Notes: generated from the sequence alone by a model not told the origin. A stretch of DNA of 64,000 nucleotides from Rotaria socialis (GCA_905331475.1 CAJNYU010001570.1:124001-188000); one strand, 5' to 3'; shown: positions 25,597 to 48,046, counted from the first letter of the stretch. Program-made: numbers and translations.

Positions 25597-27985
25597 TTAT
25601 TTATTTCTATGTTTTTTTAACAGTGGCAATAGATCTTCGCCATCGTTTTCCTCCTCAATTTGTTGTTGAAATATAGGTTTAGGTTGTGTATATACGTAAG
25701 CTGGTGTAACCCATTTTGAATTACTCTCAGCTTCTTTAGCATGTTTCAATAATTCAACTCGAGGATCTTCTTCTCCTACAATATTAGGCTTTACTATTGT
25801 TTGAACAAGATGTTGATGTAATGAAGAAGATTTTTTTTCATCCTTTCTATTTTCTGGAAAGATATTTCTTTGTTCATCAATAGAATTGGAAGTAAAACTG
25901 GACGCTATGACTGGATCAATGTTGGCAACAAAATCATTTTGATTTTTCGACTTTTTTTCTTTACGACTAAGACATAAACGAACACCAGCCATGGGTGATC
26001 GTTGTTCATCATAAAAAATACGAACAAGTCCATTATTTGTTGTTGTAAATATTTGATTCAATTTCGGGTGCCATAGTGTTCGAATAACACTATCATTGAA
26101 TAAAATTTCATTCAATGGTTTCGATAAATTATTTCGATTAAAAATCATTAGTTTTCCATTGGTTTCATCATCATTTGAATTCGTACATTTTGACACACCG
26201 GTAATTATAAATTTATCATTTGGTGAAAATGATATATTTGTCATTGAAAAATGATTATAAATATTTTCACACGATGATAAACATTGATCAAACTTTCTTA
26301 TGTCCCATATTTTAAGCGTATGATCAGTTGATCTTGATGCTAATATTTGATTATCATATGACCATTTCAATGATGTTACTGATTGATTCTGTAAATGTGC
26401 ATTTAAACATTTAAATGTAACATGAACAAATGATCTACGACGATCCCATACAAGTATACTACCATTGTCACAACCAGCAGCAATTAAATTTGAATTTTCA
26501 TCATCATATAATGATTGACTATATGTACAAGTTGTCGTTCGAACGTCACGACCACATTCATCTTTTGTTCGAATAACATGCAATTGTTGATCACGCTTTC
26601 TTAACGACCACATACGTAAAGTACAATCATCTGCACAAGTCATAAATTCGTCAGTATTCGATGATGGATTCCAGCAACCATAATTTAACAATGACTTGTG
26701 ACCTTTTGTACGATTCATATCAGTTACATACAGATCACCAAGTACAGTTTTATATATAATATGTTTTCCAGATGCTAAACAAAAACAAATAATTCGATAA
26801 GTCGGGACCTTTAAGTAATTACAATTCATAAATAATTCGAAAAATATTCCAACGAAACTTTTTCATATTTTATTAAGCCAATATAGTATTAGTTTTTTGT
26901 CAGGCAAAAGCAGAGTTACAGATTTCATATAAGACAGGTCATTATTGACTATGTTGTGTTAATTGCATTTTTTGTCTGAAGCTCACCTTCTAATTAGTTT
27001 ATCTGCTAGAAACATTTTATTTGCAGACATATAATTCAATCACAAAAGAGTACTACCCGAGAATGAAGTTGTCATGTGAAAAATTTGGATTTATATTTAT
27101 GATAGTATATTGTGTATTCATAAATTGATTGTCACCTAGTTTTTTAGATTTCTCATACTAAGAAGATATATGAGTCGGTGTTATTTATATTTTTTAGTAT
27201 GTTAACGAATTATTATTTCATGGTTATCATGAGTCTATGTGCTAAATTGTATGAAAAGTTTAAGCTATTAAATTTGTAAATAATTCATTTAATAGGATTC
27301 ACTTTTGTTAGACCTTAACTGTTTACTCTCGTATGTGACTCAAAATAAATAATAGTTCATTTTGTAAAATACAGTTGAGAATTACATCGTGCGTATGCAC
27401 AAAGTCAATATTATTTTACTTAGAAAACGGCTCCAATATTTTTATTGTAGGAAACTTTTGCTCGCGGGAACATCTCATATATATTTTGTTTATAAATAAG
27501 AAAAAGTATCTCCTCATAATTAAATATAATTTATTATTGATTTTTATTTTAACATGACATAAAAGTTAAATTAATTTTGAAATGTGAAACATATTCATTC
27601 ATCCATTTTTGATGAATCATACACTGAAATTAACATAGAAAATCTGTTATCCGTGTTTACCTTCTCGATTAACAACAATTGCCTGGCAATCTCCCGGAAT
27701 AATAAGTATCATATCATTGTTGGGTTTATATTCAATAACTCGTAATAATCGACCGGGACATGGTTGAATAGCTCGAAACGGTTGGAAATTTTTATCCATT
27801 GATGTAAAATCGAACATTTTCATTGTTTCATCATGACCACCTGTGATCATGCGCATACCATTGGAATCTAATGTTAAACATGATACAGTTTTAAGACCAT
27901 GAATAATATTCACATGAGATGCTATTGGTAATAAATCATCGTTGTCATCTTCAACATCACTATCACTTGTACTAGTATCAGACAT
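25597..27985 (-). CDS. WDR70: WDR70-like WD40-repeat protein, 2 exons, 500 aa
   Basis: WDR70 (gastrulation-defective 1 homologue) is a nuclear WD40 protein implicated in H2B ubiquitination and DNA repair. Exons: 27985-27661 and 26774-25597; the intron (886 nt) is phase 1. Seen: an acidic N-terminus (SDSDVEDDNDD), then repeats with motifs such as TGGHDETMKMFDF, ADDCTLRMW, DNGSILVWDRR, RSTDHTLKIWDIRKF and LWHPKLNQIF, and a C-terminal segment with the family-typical HAKEAE and WVTPAY motifs and a basic end. Human WDR70 is longer at the N-terminus. The ATG is preceded directly by an AG, so nothing upstream in frame is likely. AATAAA overlaps the last two sense codons. Confidence 0.93.
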
Positions 27986-28003
27986 CTATAAAAGCAAAAA
28001 AAC
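27986..28003 (-). promoter_or_regulatory. candidate trans-splice acceptor abutting the WDR70 ATG
   Basis: Minus strand TTTTTTTGCTTTTATAG is followed at once by ATG. Two AATAAA signals for the upstream STX18 gene lie 40-60 nt before it (complements at 28026-28031 and 28042-28047). Poly(A) signal followed by acceptor and ATG is the layout of an operon gene boundary. Confidence 0.65.
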
Positions 28004-28138
28004 CCGTTCCCATTAGAATAAAATGTTTATTTCGAAGAATATTTATTGCAAAGAGAGAAAAGAAGCAAACTGCTCTGTTGTTTGTCGTTTCAGTTTAAGA
28101 AATATTGTTTGACTAGCATAATCATGGCACTTGTTTTT

Positions 28139-29183
28139 CTATACATTATACCAATCAAGAAAGAGAAGTGAAAAAATCATCACAAGTAAGAAAAAGATCA
28201 CCCAACGACGCATTTGTGCCATATTTCGAATTGCATCACGAATATGTATAATAGCAGCAGCTAAATCATCATTAGTAACAACAGCTGCTGAATTGACTTC
28301 TTGAATAAGATCTTTTTGACTACATAGGTGGCCGAATATTTCATTTTGTAATTGTGCTATTTCTACAACTTGTGTTGATATTGCACGAATTTCTTCACTA
28401 CGTTGAGCAACATCATGATATAATTGATTATTTTCTAATTGTAATTGACGAAGTTCACTTCCATTTACTAGAGTTTGATTTTCTTCATTATTTTCAATTT
28501 GATTACCTTGATCAAAATATTGGTTAGTCGTAGTTATATTAGTGGAACTAAAAATGAATATGAAAAAAATTTCATTTTTCAAAAAGATTCTACTTTTTCT
28601 CATTTGTAGTAGTTGTTGTTAATTTTGTCCCATCTATAGGATCATTAGATTTTTTCCGATTATTATTTTTATTTAAATTGAATAGAATACGCTGATCATC
28701 ATTATCAAGACGTCCAATTTTTTTTCTTTCAGATTCACATTTATATCGCAAACATTTTTGCTCACTATAGATTTTTGTACATTCAACCAGATCACGTTCT
28801 AAATAAGCACAGACTAATTCAAAATGGGAGCGGCGTTGTCCCTGAAAACAAATTTGTCCAATAGATAATTTTAATTTTTCTAAATCAACTCGGCTTTGTT
28901 TTATTTGTTCTTCAATAGTTTGTTCAAAGTCATGACGTTGTTCATCATTCATGATTTTATTAATTGATGATAGAAGATAAAATGGGCTTAGATATGTAGT
29001 ACGAGAATCAAGTAGAATTCTTTTCAATTTTATAATATCATTAAGAATTAACTTTGCTTTAGATAAAAAGCTTGTTGAAATCTTTTCAGTTTTTTTTACG
29101 CGTTTATTTAAACCAAGACTACAATCAGTTGTTACTTGTTGAGCTTTTACATAAGCACGAAAAGTTTTAGTTATATCAGTCAT
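28139..29183 (-). CDS. STX18: syntaxin-18 (Qa-SNARE of the ER), 2 exons, 332 aa
   Basis: STX18 is the ER-resident Qa-SNARE for Golgi-to-ER retrograde vesicle fusion. Exons 29183-28594 and 28547-28139, with a 46-nt intron. Seen: an N-terminal segment starting MTDITKTFRAYVK that matches the STX18 N-terminal domain; a helical region with CAYLERDLVECTKIYSEQ; a lysine-rich linker; a SNARE helix (about residues 230-290) with a Gln at the zero-layer position in CSQKDLI; and a C-terminal membrane anchor ending LLFLDWYNV, close to the family's characteristic end. The ATG directly follows an acceptor-like TTTTCTAG. Confidence 0.93.
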
Positions 29184-29198
29184 CTAGAAAATACAAAT
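29184..29198 (-). promoter_or_regulatory. candidate trans-splice acceptor abutting the STX18 ATG
   Basis: TTTGTATTTTCTAG on the minus strand ends immediately before the start codon. The upstream ANP32 gene ends 248 nt away with AATAAA overlapping its stop codon. Confidence 0.6.
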
Positions 29199-29431
29199 GA
29201 TTATGTAATATAATTAGTTTGCTTTCTTTTCTAGTTTTATTTTCAACAGTACTTTATTTAATGAAATAGAAATTTTAGATAGAGAAATCTTTAGAAGATT
29301 TAGACAGAACATCAACAACTATCTCATTATTATACATATATATGGAACAAAAAATATAGTTGATGTTTCTGTACAATATAGACATTAGACGCAATCTATT
29401 TTGTTAGTTTTCTAAGGTACAATGAATTTAT

Positions 29432-31545
<2,114 letters not shown>

Positions 31546-32120
31546 AATGATGGATGTCGTCGACGTTATTGTTTTACACAAACGGATGAAAATATAGAAA
31601 AGCACACACGACGATTTGATTGAAAACACCGAAAATTAGAACAATGGAATTGTGCAATAGACAACAACAAGGACACATGTAACATTTTGTTGGGTAGAAA
31701 AATTTCGCGCTAGATGGCATTAGTGTACAATATGATGGTGCTATTGTAACATATCGATGTTTCAGAATTATAAGTCTTTGTAATATATTTTTATAATGAG
31801 CACCTTTATTTATCTACATCTATAAATGTTATTCTTTGTTTATTACATTTTAAAGTGTTATGCTTTCTTTTCATAATTTCTGAACTATCGGATCTCATTT
31901 GTTTTTTTCGTGTGTTGTAGTATATTTCATTTTCATTAATTGTTTAACAGTTTTAGTAATTATTGAAGTTTTCTAATTGTAATTTTGTTTTTGCTGCTGT
32001 GAAATATTCTTCATGATAGCTTGGATGATTTTTATTTTCTACTTACGGGAAAAACTTTTTATTATTATGAAAGCAAGAAATAAACAATCAGATCAATTTA
32101 AAATAGTATCACAGGAATGA
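31546..32120. other. intergenic, upstream of ANP32
   Basis: Probably holds the ANP32 promoter (31546 onward on the minus strand). No motif was identified with confidence. Confidence 0.5.
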
Positions 32121-32494
32121 CCTCATTGCATCATTGTTCGTGATAATTTTAACATAACACAAATAGCAAATATTATTCAAGAGCTTCTTCCTGATCTTCG
32201 TCAAATAGTATTTGCTATCGGGTCAACTACAGGAGAAGTTCTTCAAACAGCTCTCGTTCGTGTCTTAAGTACTCTTTTTCAGCTCGGATATTAGGTTAAT
32301 ACTTTATTCGCCAGTATTCTCGGGTTAATATTTGCATTGTTATAGAACAATTCAAAAATGCGCTTCTTAGTCTCGTATCTCCCATAGTCGGAACATTGCC
32401 GTGTAAACTAGATCAACTAGTTGGATGCCTAAATTGGCTTGAGGGTGCTGATGGTCTTCTCGAATTTGGTCGTCGACGACATTTCATTGCATAA
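32121..32494 (+). pseudogene. orphan coding-like fragment, two putative exons, no start codon found
   Basis: Not recognised. Exon A 32121-32268 and exon B 32346-32494 join in phase 1 across a 77-nt GT-AG intron to give about 98 codons ending in TAA, with motifs FAIGSTTGEVLQ, KLDQLVGCLNWLEGADG and EFGRRRHF. GC content and codon use look more coding-like than the surroundings. A stop lies in frame directly before exon A, and there is no Met in exon A, so the fragment lacks a beginning. It could be the 3' part of a gene with unseen upstream exons or a decayed copy. Confidence 0.35.
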
Positions 32495-33034
32495 ATCAAC
32501 GTTTCAGATGCCAATCATGAAATAAAATGAACGATTCAATTTTTTTTCATTTACTTTTCTATATTACTATTTATGACAGTTATTCGATCGAGTTTTAAAT
32601 AAACGTGTAAATTCATTAAGGCACAAAAAAATATCATTAATACTGACTGAAACAGGCTCTATAATGTACACAGATTTTTTAATTTCTTAGCTGGAAACAT
32701 TTATGAAAAGATTTATGTGGTAAGCAGATATGTATTTCTAGCCATAAGGTGTATCGAGAATTATTACTAAAGAATAATATCAGTAGTCTTTCTTTTGGTT
32801 TTTTATGAAAACTTTTGATGATGACAATTAAAATGATTTCGAATCTTGAATATATGACTGTCATCTTCTATGAATCTTTTTATTTCAAAGAAGTATATCT
32901 ATTATTAAAGCAGCAATCAATCGGTGATCGGCTTTTATCAGTATTGCTATTTTATATGTATTACTAGTTTTGATGTATATGATCGTTTGCTTTAAATAAT
33001 TAATTCTTCTGGTAATATTCTTAGATATCATTTA

Positions 33035-37427
<4,393 letters not shown>

Positions 37428-38286
37428 TGTTAAAAACAAAAGACAAATCTAAAATATTGTTAACAATTATTTTATTATCATTCAGATGCAGTCTGAAAAT
37501 TTTTCATCGGTTCTAAATCTGTAACAATATCAGTTTCATAATTTTCTATCAATATGAATATTTGAATGAATGTATCATGAGACAATTAAAAAATTCGATT
37601 AAAGTGTACGATAGAGATTACGAATAAATGCCATAGATACTAGTTTACTTCGAAGTTTCATCATGAGTGTTATCAGTATTATTTGATGCATTTGGAAACA
37701 GTCACTTTGGATGTAGTTCAAAGATTAGGCTTAAACCTATTTAGAATTAATAAGTCTCAAAAATGTAATATTCACTGCAAGTTTAATAGACTATAAACGA
37801 CATTTATTTAGACGGAAAAGTATTGGTTCTTCTAATGAGTCAATTATTGTCGACATCTGCACATTACCTACATAGCATGGACTGCACAAATATTGTCAAA
37901 CTAAAATTAAGGTCGATGTTCAAAGTCATAACTTGATTTGATAATAAAAATCTGTCGAACATATACTGATTTATTTCTCATTGATTCTTAATTTGATTTT
38001 TACATAAACAAATCACCAACGACTGATTGCATTTAAATTCAAAGTTCTTAAGAAAAATTATTCTTACTGCAACAACAAAATCCACATCTATGAGTATATG
38101 ATGAATATTTATAGATATAGATATATGTATATATTAATAGAATACACAAAATGAATCTACAAGAGTCAAAATAAGTTCGAATAAGAAACGAAAAAAAAAA
38201 CACGAACGTATAGCATTCTGTACAATATATAGGTTAACAAAAAACTGCTTTTCTTTTTTTCTACTCGAACACAAAGTTTTAGTTAA
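37428..38286. other. gap between KAT5 and AFG2A
   Basis: 859 nt, same-strand neighbours. An acceptor-like AATATTTTAG lies at 37449-37458 on the minus strand, 22 nt before the AFG2A ATG. The gap includes the KAT5 3' UTR. No gene seen. Confidence 0.5.
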
Positions 38287-41158
<2,872 letters not shown>

Positions 41159-42661
41159 ATATAATTGTTTAAAGCAACATAAAATCTGTAAAGTAAAATA
41201 CAAAACGTTGAATAATTGCATTGGAAAATGCACTGAATCATCGTTAAAAAAGAAGCAGCGCAATTACGAAGTTGATGGGCCGAAAACAGAAATAAACAAA
41301 CTGGAATCGACTTCATCATGAGTCGTCATAAAAGAATGTGCTAATAAGCCAATCATAAATTGTCTTGATTGTTTTTTTTATGTTTACAATTATAATAAAT
41401 AATTGAATGAATTTCGTGAACACTTTCCATTTTAAATTAAACAATTGTAATATTTCTTAATTTTCATGTCATAACATTGGAGGTCAAATACTTGTATTTG
41501 ATTGGTTCTTAATCTTGTCGTACTTTTGAAACTAGGAGATGAAAAATTGAATTGAACTGTTAAGATTGGAAATTATCAAAATGATAGACATCTTCCAACA
41601 CAAAATGTCGTTTTGGTACCGATCTAAATAGTAGGTATTTATTATAATCAGTCGACAATTTTATTAACTATTTATCTCGATATTCTACTTGAAAATTATT
41701 GCCTGCCGCTTGAAATGAATAATGTATGGAGGTTGTTTTAATTCATCTAGAAAATAAATTTGACTGCGCAATGAATACATCATCAAGATATAACTTTTAG
41801 CTAAGAAATGCGCTCAAACTTTTATCTATGAATTTGTATAGATCAATTAGTAAATTCAGTTTAATATAATTAAGGGAACGATAAGTGGATAACTAAAATC
41901 AAAATGCCTATTTTATTTGTTCAAAATACTTAAATAAATAAAAAAAATGATTACAACGCAGTAAGTATAAGATTTCTATTCGTATGTAAGTGAAAAAAGG
42001 AAATTAAAGTTGTCTCGCGAAAAAATATGTAATACATTTACTTTCTATCAATAGTCACACCCAAATTTCTAGTTACTTTTATGAGCGATATAGACTGAAA
42101 ATTTCGCATAATGTACTTTCTCTTCTTTCTGTAAGAGATAAAATAGAAATTTACTAAAATCATCTATTTTATTGTGATGCATAATTATGTAAACATCTAG
42201 AAATTTTTCAATGACGGAAATTCTCAGTACATTGTTCTCTTATCAGTACTTCTAGTTAAGATCTGTTTTAAAGTGAGGAATGTGATCTTATGTTTAAAGT
42301 ATCGACATTCTAGTGTTTTTTAAGTGCGAATGAATGTTATTTAGTTCGTATTTACTTACTGCTGTCTTGCTTTAACATTCATCTATTTTCTTTTACGCCC
42401 GTTATTTTTTTATGAAATGCATTTATTCTGTTCTCTTAGCCATTTTTTGTTTAATTTATTCAATGTTTGCACCCGTCCAGTATATATATATATATGTAGT
42501 CGACAAAACAGCTTAAAGGCTTGCATTTTTCTGAGCATACAATATTTTCCCTCATTCTCTTGTATCGAAAAACATATTAAACATGCAACCAGGAACGAGT
42601 CTGCCTGTGTAGGATTCATTTATTTGTTCTATTATATAAATTGATATATCTATTTATTAAG
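41159..42661. other. intergenic between divergent KAT5 and coiled-coil gene
   Basis: Likely bidirectional promoter space for KAT5 (-) and the gene beginning by 42662 (+). The first exon of the latter may be in here but was not located. A short alternating AT run is at 42480-42494. No other gene seen. Confidence 0.5.
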
Positions 42662-44115
42662 GTTGATCGACAATGTACGGTCGTATCCAAATGTTCCATA
42701 CGGTCGATCATTATCACATAACAGGTTAATTTGTCACGATGAAATTTTAGATTATTAAATTTTTTTGTTTTTTCTATTTAGTACGGATTCTTCGATTCAT
42801 CAAGTACTTCTCAGTAGTTCTTGTTTGAATAATCCTGTATCATCTCGTCTCTCCTTCAGAAAATTACAATCCGAACAATGGGAACGACTTCTTTGTGTAT
42901 GTAAATGAATTTAGAACGAATTTTATTTTTTGAATTGCTTTATTTCTCGTAGAATAAAAAACAACAAGAAGTAAAAATAAAGCGAAAGAAATCAAATATC
43001 GATCCAGTTCTAAATAAAGATATTGCGCATGCATTAAATGAAAATTGTGTTTTCGATGGAAATTCTGAGTAAGGAAAAAATCTTGTTTCTTTTATGTAAC
43101 AATGGGCAGTTTTTGTTTTCTATTGGCTATTGTCTAGATGTGCTTCTATGCCTGCATCAGTCCGAACAAATTTTGATAATTTATATGAACAAATGAATGA
43201 AATAACATTACAACTAGCCGAAGAACGACTTAAACATAAACAAACACAAATCAAAGTATTCTATTGCGTATTTGATTTTTGTAATAAAAAGAACATGTAT
43301 TCTTCTAGGCTGAAGAAACACTTATCAATCAATTACAAGATCAAGAGACACATTTTCAAGAACGACAAGAACGTCAACTACGTGATAATAAAATGAAATT
43401 AAAAGAACACGAAAAAAACTTTTTAAAACTTTTAAATGAAGAACAAACGCTTAGTCTCGTGCGTGAAGAACAATTAAGAAAAGAACTTGAATTTCTGAAA
43501 AAATCATTTCATACATATAAAGTAAAAATTCATTCATATTTGTTATTATTTTAAATAGAAATATTTCATTTTTCTAGGCTGCTCTAGAAAAAGAGAATGA
43601 TGAAAAACTTCAAGTGAAACTATCCGAAGCATTACTAGCAATGAAAAATGAAAGACCCAAGAAAGAAGAAGATATCAATAAAAGAATCAATGAAGCTATT
43701 TTCAATGAACGAAATAATATTCATTTAAGACATTCAAAGGAGATTGAAAAAATACAAAAGCAACATCAAAATGAAATCGAAGTAAAGATAATCTCATGAA
43801 ACTAATATTCCATTCAGTATCGTCTATGTAGACTCTGAAAAAAGCTGTTGCTGAAGCAACTGTCGAACAAGAACATTTACAATCATTAACTAAAGAATTA
43901 GCATCTGTAAAACTCGAACTTAGAGAGGCAAAGAAACATGCAATTAGTTTAACTACACAATTCAATGATCCAAAAACTAAGCATTCTGAAAAAGTATTTG
44001 TATTTTATTTTCGTCGTATTACTAGTTGTTTTTTTTCTTTTCGTTTTAGATTGGAGAATCTAAAGAACCTCGTGTACGTTCTGATGAAAAACCAAAGAAA
44101 ACTAAAAAGCTTTAG
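42662..44115 (+). CDS. coiled-coil protein, FLACC1-like, 8 exons seen, 5' end incomplete
   Basis: Exons: about 42662-42724, 42782-42896, 42953-43068, 43138-43255, 43309-43521, 43578-43781, 43832-43993, 44050-44115. The frame is continuous through all of them (about 350 codons) but has no Met before exon 4, so at least one upstream exon is missing from the model; the ATG at 42673 is in a different frame. From exon 4 on it is almost entirely charged coiled coil (EEQLRKELEFLKKSFHTYK, KEIEKIQKQHQNEIE), ending in a Lys-rich KKTKKL. The block ELEFLKKSFHTY resembles, from memory, a segment of the flagellar coiled-coil protein FLACC1 (ALS2CR12). Function in cilia would be inference. Other long coiled-coil families remain possible. 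Confidence 0.75.
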
Positions 44116-44180
44116 TTCAGAAGAGGCGATTAATTACTGTAAAAAAAACATACTGCCGATCTTCGGTAAATTCAACACAT

Positions 44181-44200
44181 GTACTATAATATTATAGTAC
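44181..44200. repeat. perfect 20-bp palindrome
   Basis: GTACTATAAT followed by its exact reverse complement, about 65 bp after the stop codon of the coiled-coil gene. Possible 3' UTR hairpin. Confidence 0.8.
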
Positions 44201-45855
44201 TACTTGTACCTTTTTTTTGTACATTTTTATTAGCTTTCGCTTGATCAATTTAATTCTTTTTCAAACAAGATTTGCTCTACGCTCTTTTACGAAAAGTCAG
44301 CATTTTTTTCTTCACATACTTATTCTCAGTTTCTTTTTATCAAAATGTTTGCTGAAGATAATGAGAACCAATGAAACCTTTCTTCGAATAACTTAGTTGA
44401 AATAATTCATCATTGTATGGCTTTATGTGATTACAAGCTGAAGTTCAATCTTTCTTGTATATCTGATTGGCCGTAGTGAAACCGATAAAATCTTCTATGG
44501 ATTCATGAAAGACACATTGTCTTTCAGCTGTCCTTCGAACTTGAGCTATTGTTTTTTAATCTAAAGTTGAATTTGCTTCGCACTATTATTTTTTTCAACT
44601 TCCACTGATCTTATCTTCGTATATTGTAACTGAAACCTTAATTTGAATTATATCAAGTTGATAAAATTTTGCGAACTAAAATTTTTTGTTTTATAAGTGG
44701 TCTATAGCTCAACTTAAGAATTTTGAAAATTTTGCTTAAATTATCTACAGCAAAAGAAAATAAGTTTTTACATGGTTTTCTGTGAAAATGGAATGTTTTT
44801 CTTAAATGTTATCGTTAAATAAACCATACATGTATCGGTTGAGATTAGGCAATTAACGACTAGATTTTGAAAAGTTTTAATTGTCTACAGATTTGAAAAA
44901 TCAGTTCGAAAAATTCGTCGAAAGAGAAAAAATCCTGAAAAGCTAGAACACTAAATGATTCAAATTTTTAAGTTTAAATCTATTGGGAATTTGAAACATA
45001 AAATTTTTTTTGTTTCAGTTATTAAAAACTTGATTCTGATGGATTTATCAATGACAAAATCAAATATAGATTTACTGGATTTTTACAAAAAAATATCTCA
45101 CTTCTTTGTTGTTAATTAATTTCTTCTCATTGAATTGACTTAATTTTTTTACGAAATTAATTAATAATTGTATTATTGCAATTCATGTATTGAACATAGA
45201 CGAAGAACTTTATCATCTTCGAACCTGTGCAACTGTATCTCAATATGAATTATCAATGCAAAATGTTATACTTGAACAATGACGATTCTGTATTCATCAT
45301 TTCGTGATTTAGATGAATTAATGATGATTAACAAAAAGAACAACGAAATTTTCCAATATGCAACTTATACTACGTTGAAAATAAACATTAATGAACAATA
45401 TTCATGAAATAAAACGACGATATGAGCAAACGATTCAGAGAATCCTTTTACACAGATTGATATTATTAATGTTTTTCAAAGAAATTCCTATTTTTGTTGA
45501 AAGAATTGAATTTTACTTTTATCAATATTAGGTTTTCTTTTTGTTCTTCATTTTAAACTCTAATCTAAATAAGTCTCATAGTGAGAATGTTGAATGTTAC
45601 GAAAGAAAGTACGAATCGTATTATATCACAGCGAAATTCTTTCTGTTGAATTTATCAATACTAAATTTTAAAAAAAAACTTCTCCATCTATTATTGATTG
45701 CAAAACGCAACATCCTTCGTCTAATTTTCGTTAGAAAACTAACCAAAATACAAAGATATTTTCAGTTAAAACTTGACTTGGCTACGGAAAATTTGCATCT
45801 CTAATCTTAAATTCATAAATAAATGAATGAAAATTTATTCTTGTAGATATTTATT

Positions 45856-45870
45856 GATCTGCCATTTTAG
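45856..45870 (+). promoter_or_regulatory. candidate splice acceptor abutting the PSMD5 ATG
   Basis: TGATCTGCCATTTTAG ends immediately before ATG 45871. It may receive a spliced leader or a cis 5' UTR exon; the 1.75-kb gap upstream allows either. Confidence 0.55.
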
Positions 45871-47999
45871 ATGCAAAATAGTAATTTACTTCGTCTTTTC
45901 GAAGATCTAATGATCACATCGAAAAATGTTGAATGTATTGAATTACTTGAACGTATTCATATTGAATTATCCAATATATCGTCATCAATTCAATTTGAAC
46001 AAGTTCATCAACATATTCCATGGGCACATTTGTTTGATTTACTTCGATCGAATAACGATGATGACGTCGAACGTCTTCTATGTGCAATTATTGAACATTT
46101 TATAAATAATCTATCTATTGAACAAATAATGGCTAGTTTGTATCCACTATTAAATACTGGTCTTGATAATCAAGTTGCATTATCTCAACGAGGCAAACTT
46201 TTATGTTTAAAAGCATTTGAAAAATTGACCCGTTGCTCCACTGCAGAATGTTTTTTTATTATACAAAATGTATTCCAACATGCTCACATTAATGCACTTC
46301 TACATCTTTTTCTTGATAGTGATCAACAAGTATTATGGTTAAAATCGAAAGAAATTCTTCAACAAATGATTCATGCCATAAGTCGTATTGAAGATCAAGA
46401 AATATTTCAAACTTATTTACGAAATGAATATTTTCACGAATCAAATCGAGAAATTTTACTTTCAACAAATAAACGAAATGAAATTGTAAAACTTCGTTTA
46501 TATGAATATTTAATTGATTTATGTTTAATTGAACCACGCATCTATCGACATATTGCCGAAGAACAACATCTACTCGATTCATTCTTATATGATTGTACAC
46601 ATAGTGATAATGATATATTATATTTAATGAATTGTCTAGAATTGTTAACATCATTAACGCAAAAACCTCATACATTAGCTTATTTACAAAATAAAACTGA
46701 TGTTATGGAACATTATCTTCATTTATTATTATCAACAAAAGATGGAAATACTTATTATGATTTAGTTAAACCAGGTTTTATTAAATTTTTCGGTTGTTAT
46801 TTACGTAATTATCTTGTGCTAATTGAAACAAATACAATAAATAATCAACAAAATCAATTACTCGAACGATTTCTACCAATGCTCTTCGATATCCTTCTTC
46901 AATCAGACTCAACTCCTTATATTGTCATTGGTTTAGGTAAGAAATCTATTTTGATAGATAAGAAAAAAAAAGAATCAAAACGCAATCGTCTAATAGTAGA
47001 TTTAAAATATTTTCTATGATGTTAATATAGAATAATAATGATGCTAAGTAAGCCTATCGATAAATATCGTTAGGCTATCGATGGCATTGAAAAGTCGAGA
47101 CTTTACTAAAGAATTATTTGTTCAATATATTAATAAATCTGTAGATCGAGCAAGTTAATAGATAATCTTTGATTTCGATTGCGAAAAATAAAAAATTCCT
47201 GAAGCTTTCCCCTTCGATTGCACGACCGTTCCGAACATTTTCAAGAATTCATTAGCTATCTAAATATATAGAATTATGCATGTTTTTTTGGTTTTTCGAA
47301 AGTTGAGATTAATTATTTCGAAAAGTTTCAACGGAAAAAATTCGTATTTCTCTAGATACGATTGGTTTCATTGGCAAAACATCAAATGGAAAAGAATATA
47401 TTCTTGCAAATGCTAAATTTGGTGATTTTATTGAAAAGTTAGTTCAAATGATACGTTCATCTCAATCTGATATGCGGTAAAAAATTTAGACAAAAATAAC
47501 AATGTCTTTATTTATTATATTATCATTCGTTTTGAATTTTAGTATTCGTGCACTTGTTTGTCTTGCTGATTTATTTCATATGCCACCAAATATGAATTCG
47601 TCATCAAATGCACCGTCTTTTACTGAACAAATTTATCGTTTATGTAATCGTGTATTTTCTATTTTAACAATAGTTGTTCAAATAGCTAAGCAACCATTTG
47701 TTGATTTACGTCTTGCTGCTTATCGATGTTTATTTGAATTAACACGATCACCATGGGCATTGTACGCTATGAATGCTGAACCTGGCTTTATTGAATTTCT
47801 TCTCAATCGTTCAACAGAAAGAGATAAAGAAGGAAAAGAAGCAAAATTTTCTATAATTCAATCGATCTGTCAAAATGTTGAAGAAGCTAAATCAGCAATT
47901 GGAAATCCTAATTATTTAAAACTAAGACGATATATTAACGAAGGAGTTTTCTATGTTGAACCAGAGGCTAATGTTGCGTTTGATGGATCGAACGAATAA
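45871..47999 (+). CDS. PSMD5: PSMD5/S5b proteasome assembly chaperone, 3 exons, 547 aa
   Basis: PSMD5 (S5b, yeast Hsm3) binds the Rpt1-Rpt2-Rpn1 module and guides assembly of the 26S proteasome base. Exons: 45871-46936, 47356-47476, 47543-47999; introns of 419 and 66 nt. Seen: all-helical HEAT/ARM-like repeats throughout; family-typical blocks such as PGFIKFFGCYL, LDTIGFIGKTSNGK, IRALVCLADLFHMPP, and the C-terminal EPGFIEFLLNRSTERDKEGKEAKF and GNPNYLKLRRYINEGVFYVEP. Length is close to the roughly 500 residues of animal homologues. AATAAA at 48035-48040 follows the stop, and COPS4 begins 71 nt after it. Confidence 0.93.
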
Positions 48000-48034
48000 T
48001 TTTCTTACTTTGTCTTAACTGCAAAAAGAAGCCT

Positions 48035-48040
48035 AATAAA
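48035..48040 (+). terminator. poly(A) signal of PSMD5 in the PSMD5-COPS4 gap
   Basis: AATAAA, 36 nt after the PSMD5 stop codon and 24 nt before the COPS4 splice acceptor. Confidence 0.7.
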
Positions 48041-48046
48041 ACTCAG

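Larger units (their letters stand above)
44116..45870. other. gap between coiled-coil gene and PSMD5
   Basis: 1.75 kb, holding the 3' UTR of the upstream gene and a perfect 20-bp palindrome at 44181-44200. An acceptor-like CCATTTTAG abuts the PSMD5 ATG at 45871, so part of this gap may be a 5' leader intron or outron. No gene seen; a fragmentary open frame near 45190-45290 was not supported. Confidence 0.5.

Noticed and set aside
42673-42724. ATG at 42673 as start of the coiled-coil gene
   Set aside because: It joins exon 2 in a frame that stops after about 15 codons; the coding frame of exons 2-8 matches a different frame of this exon.
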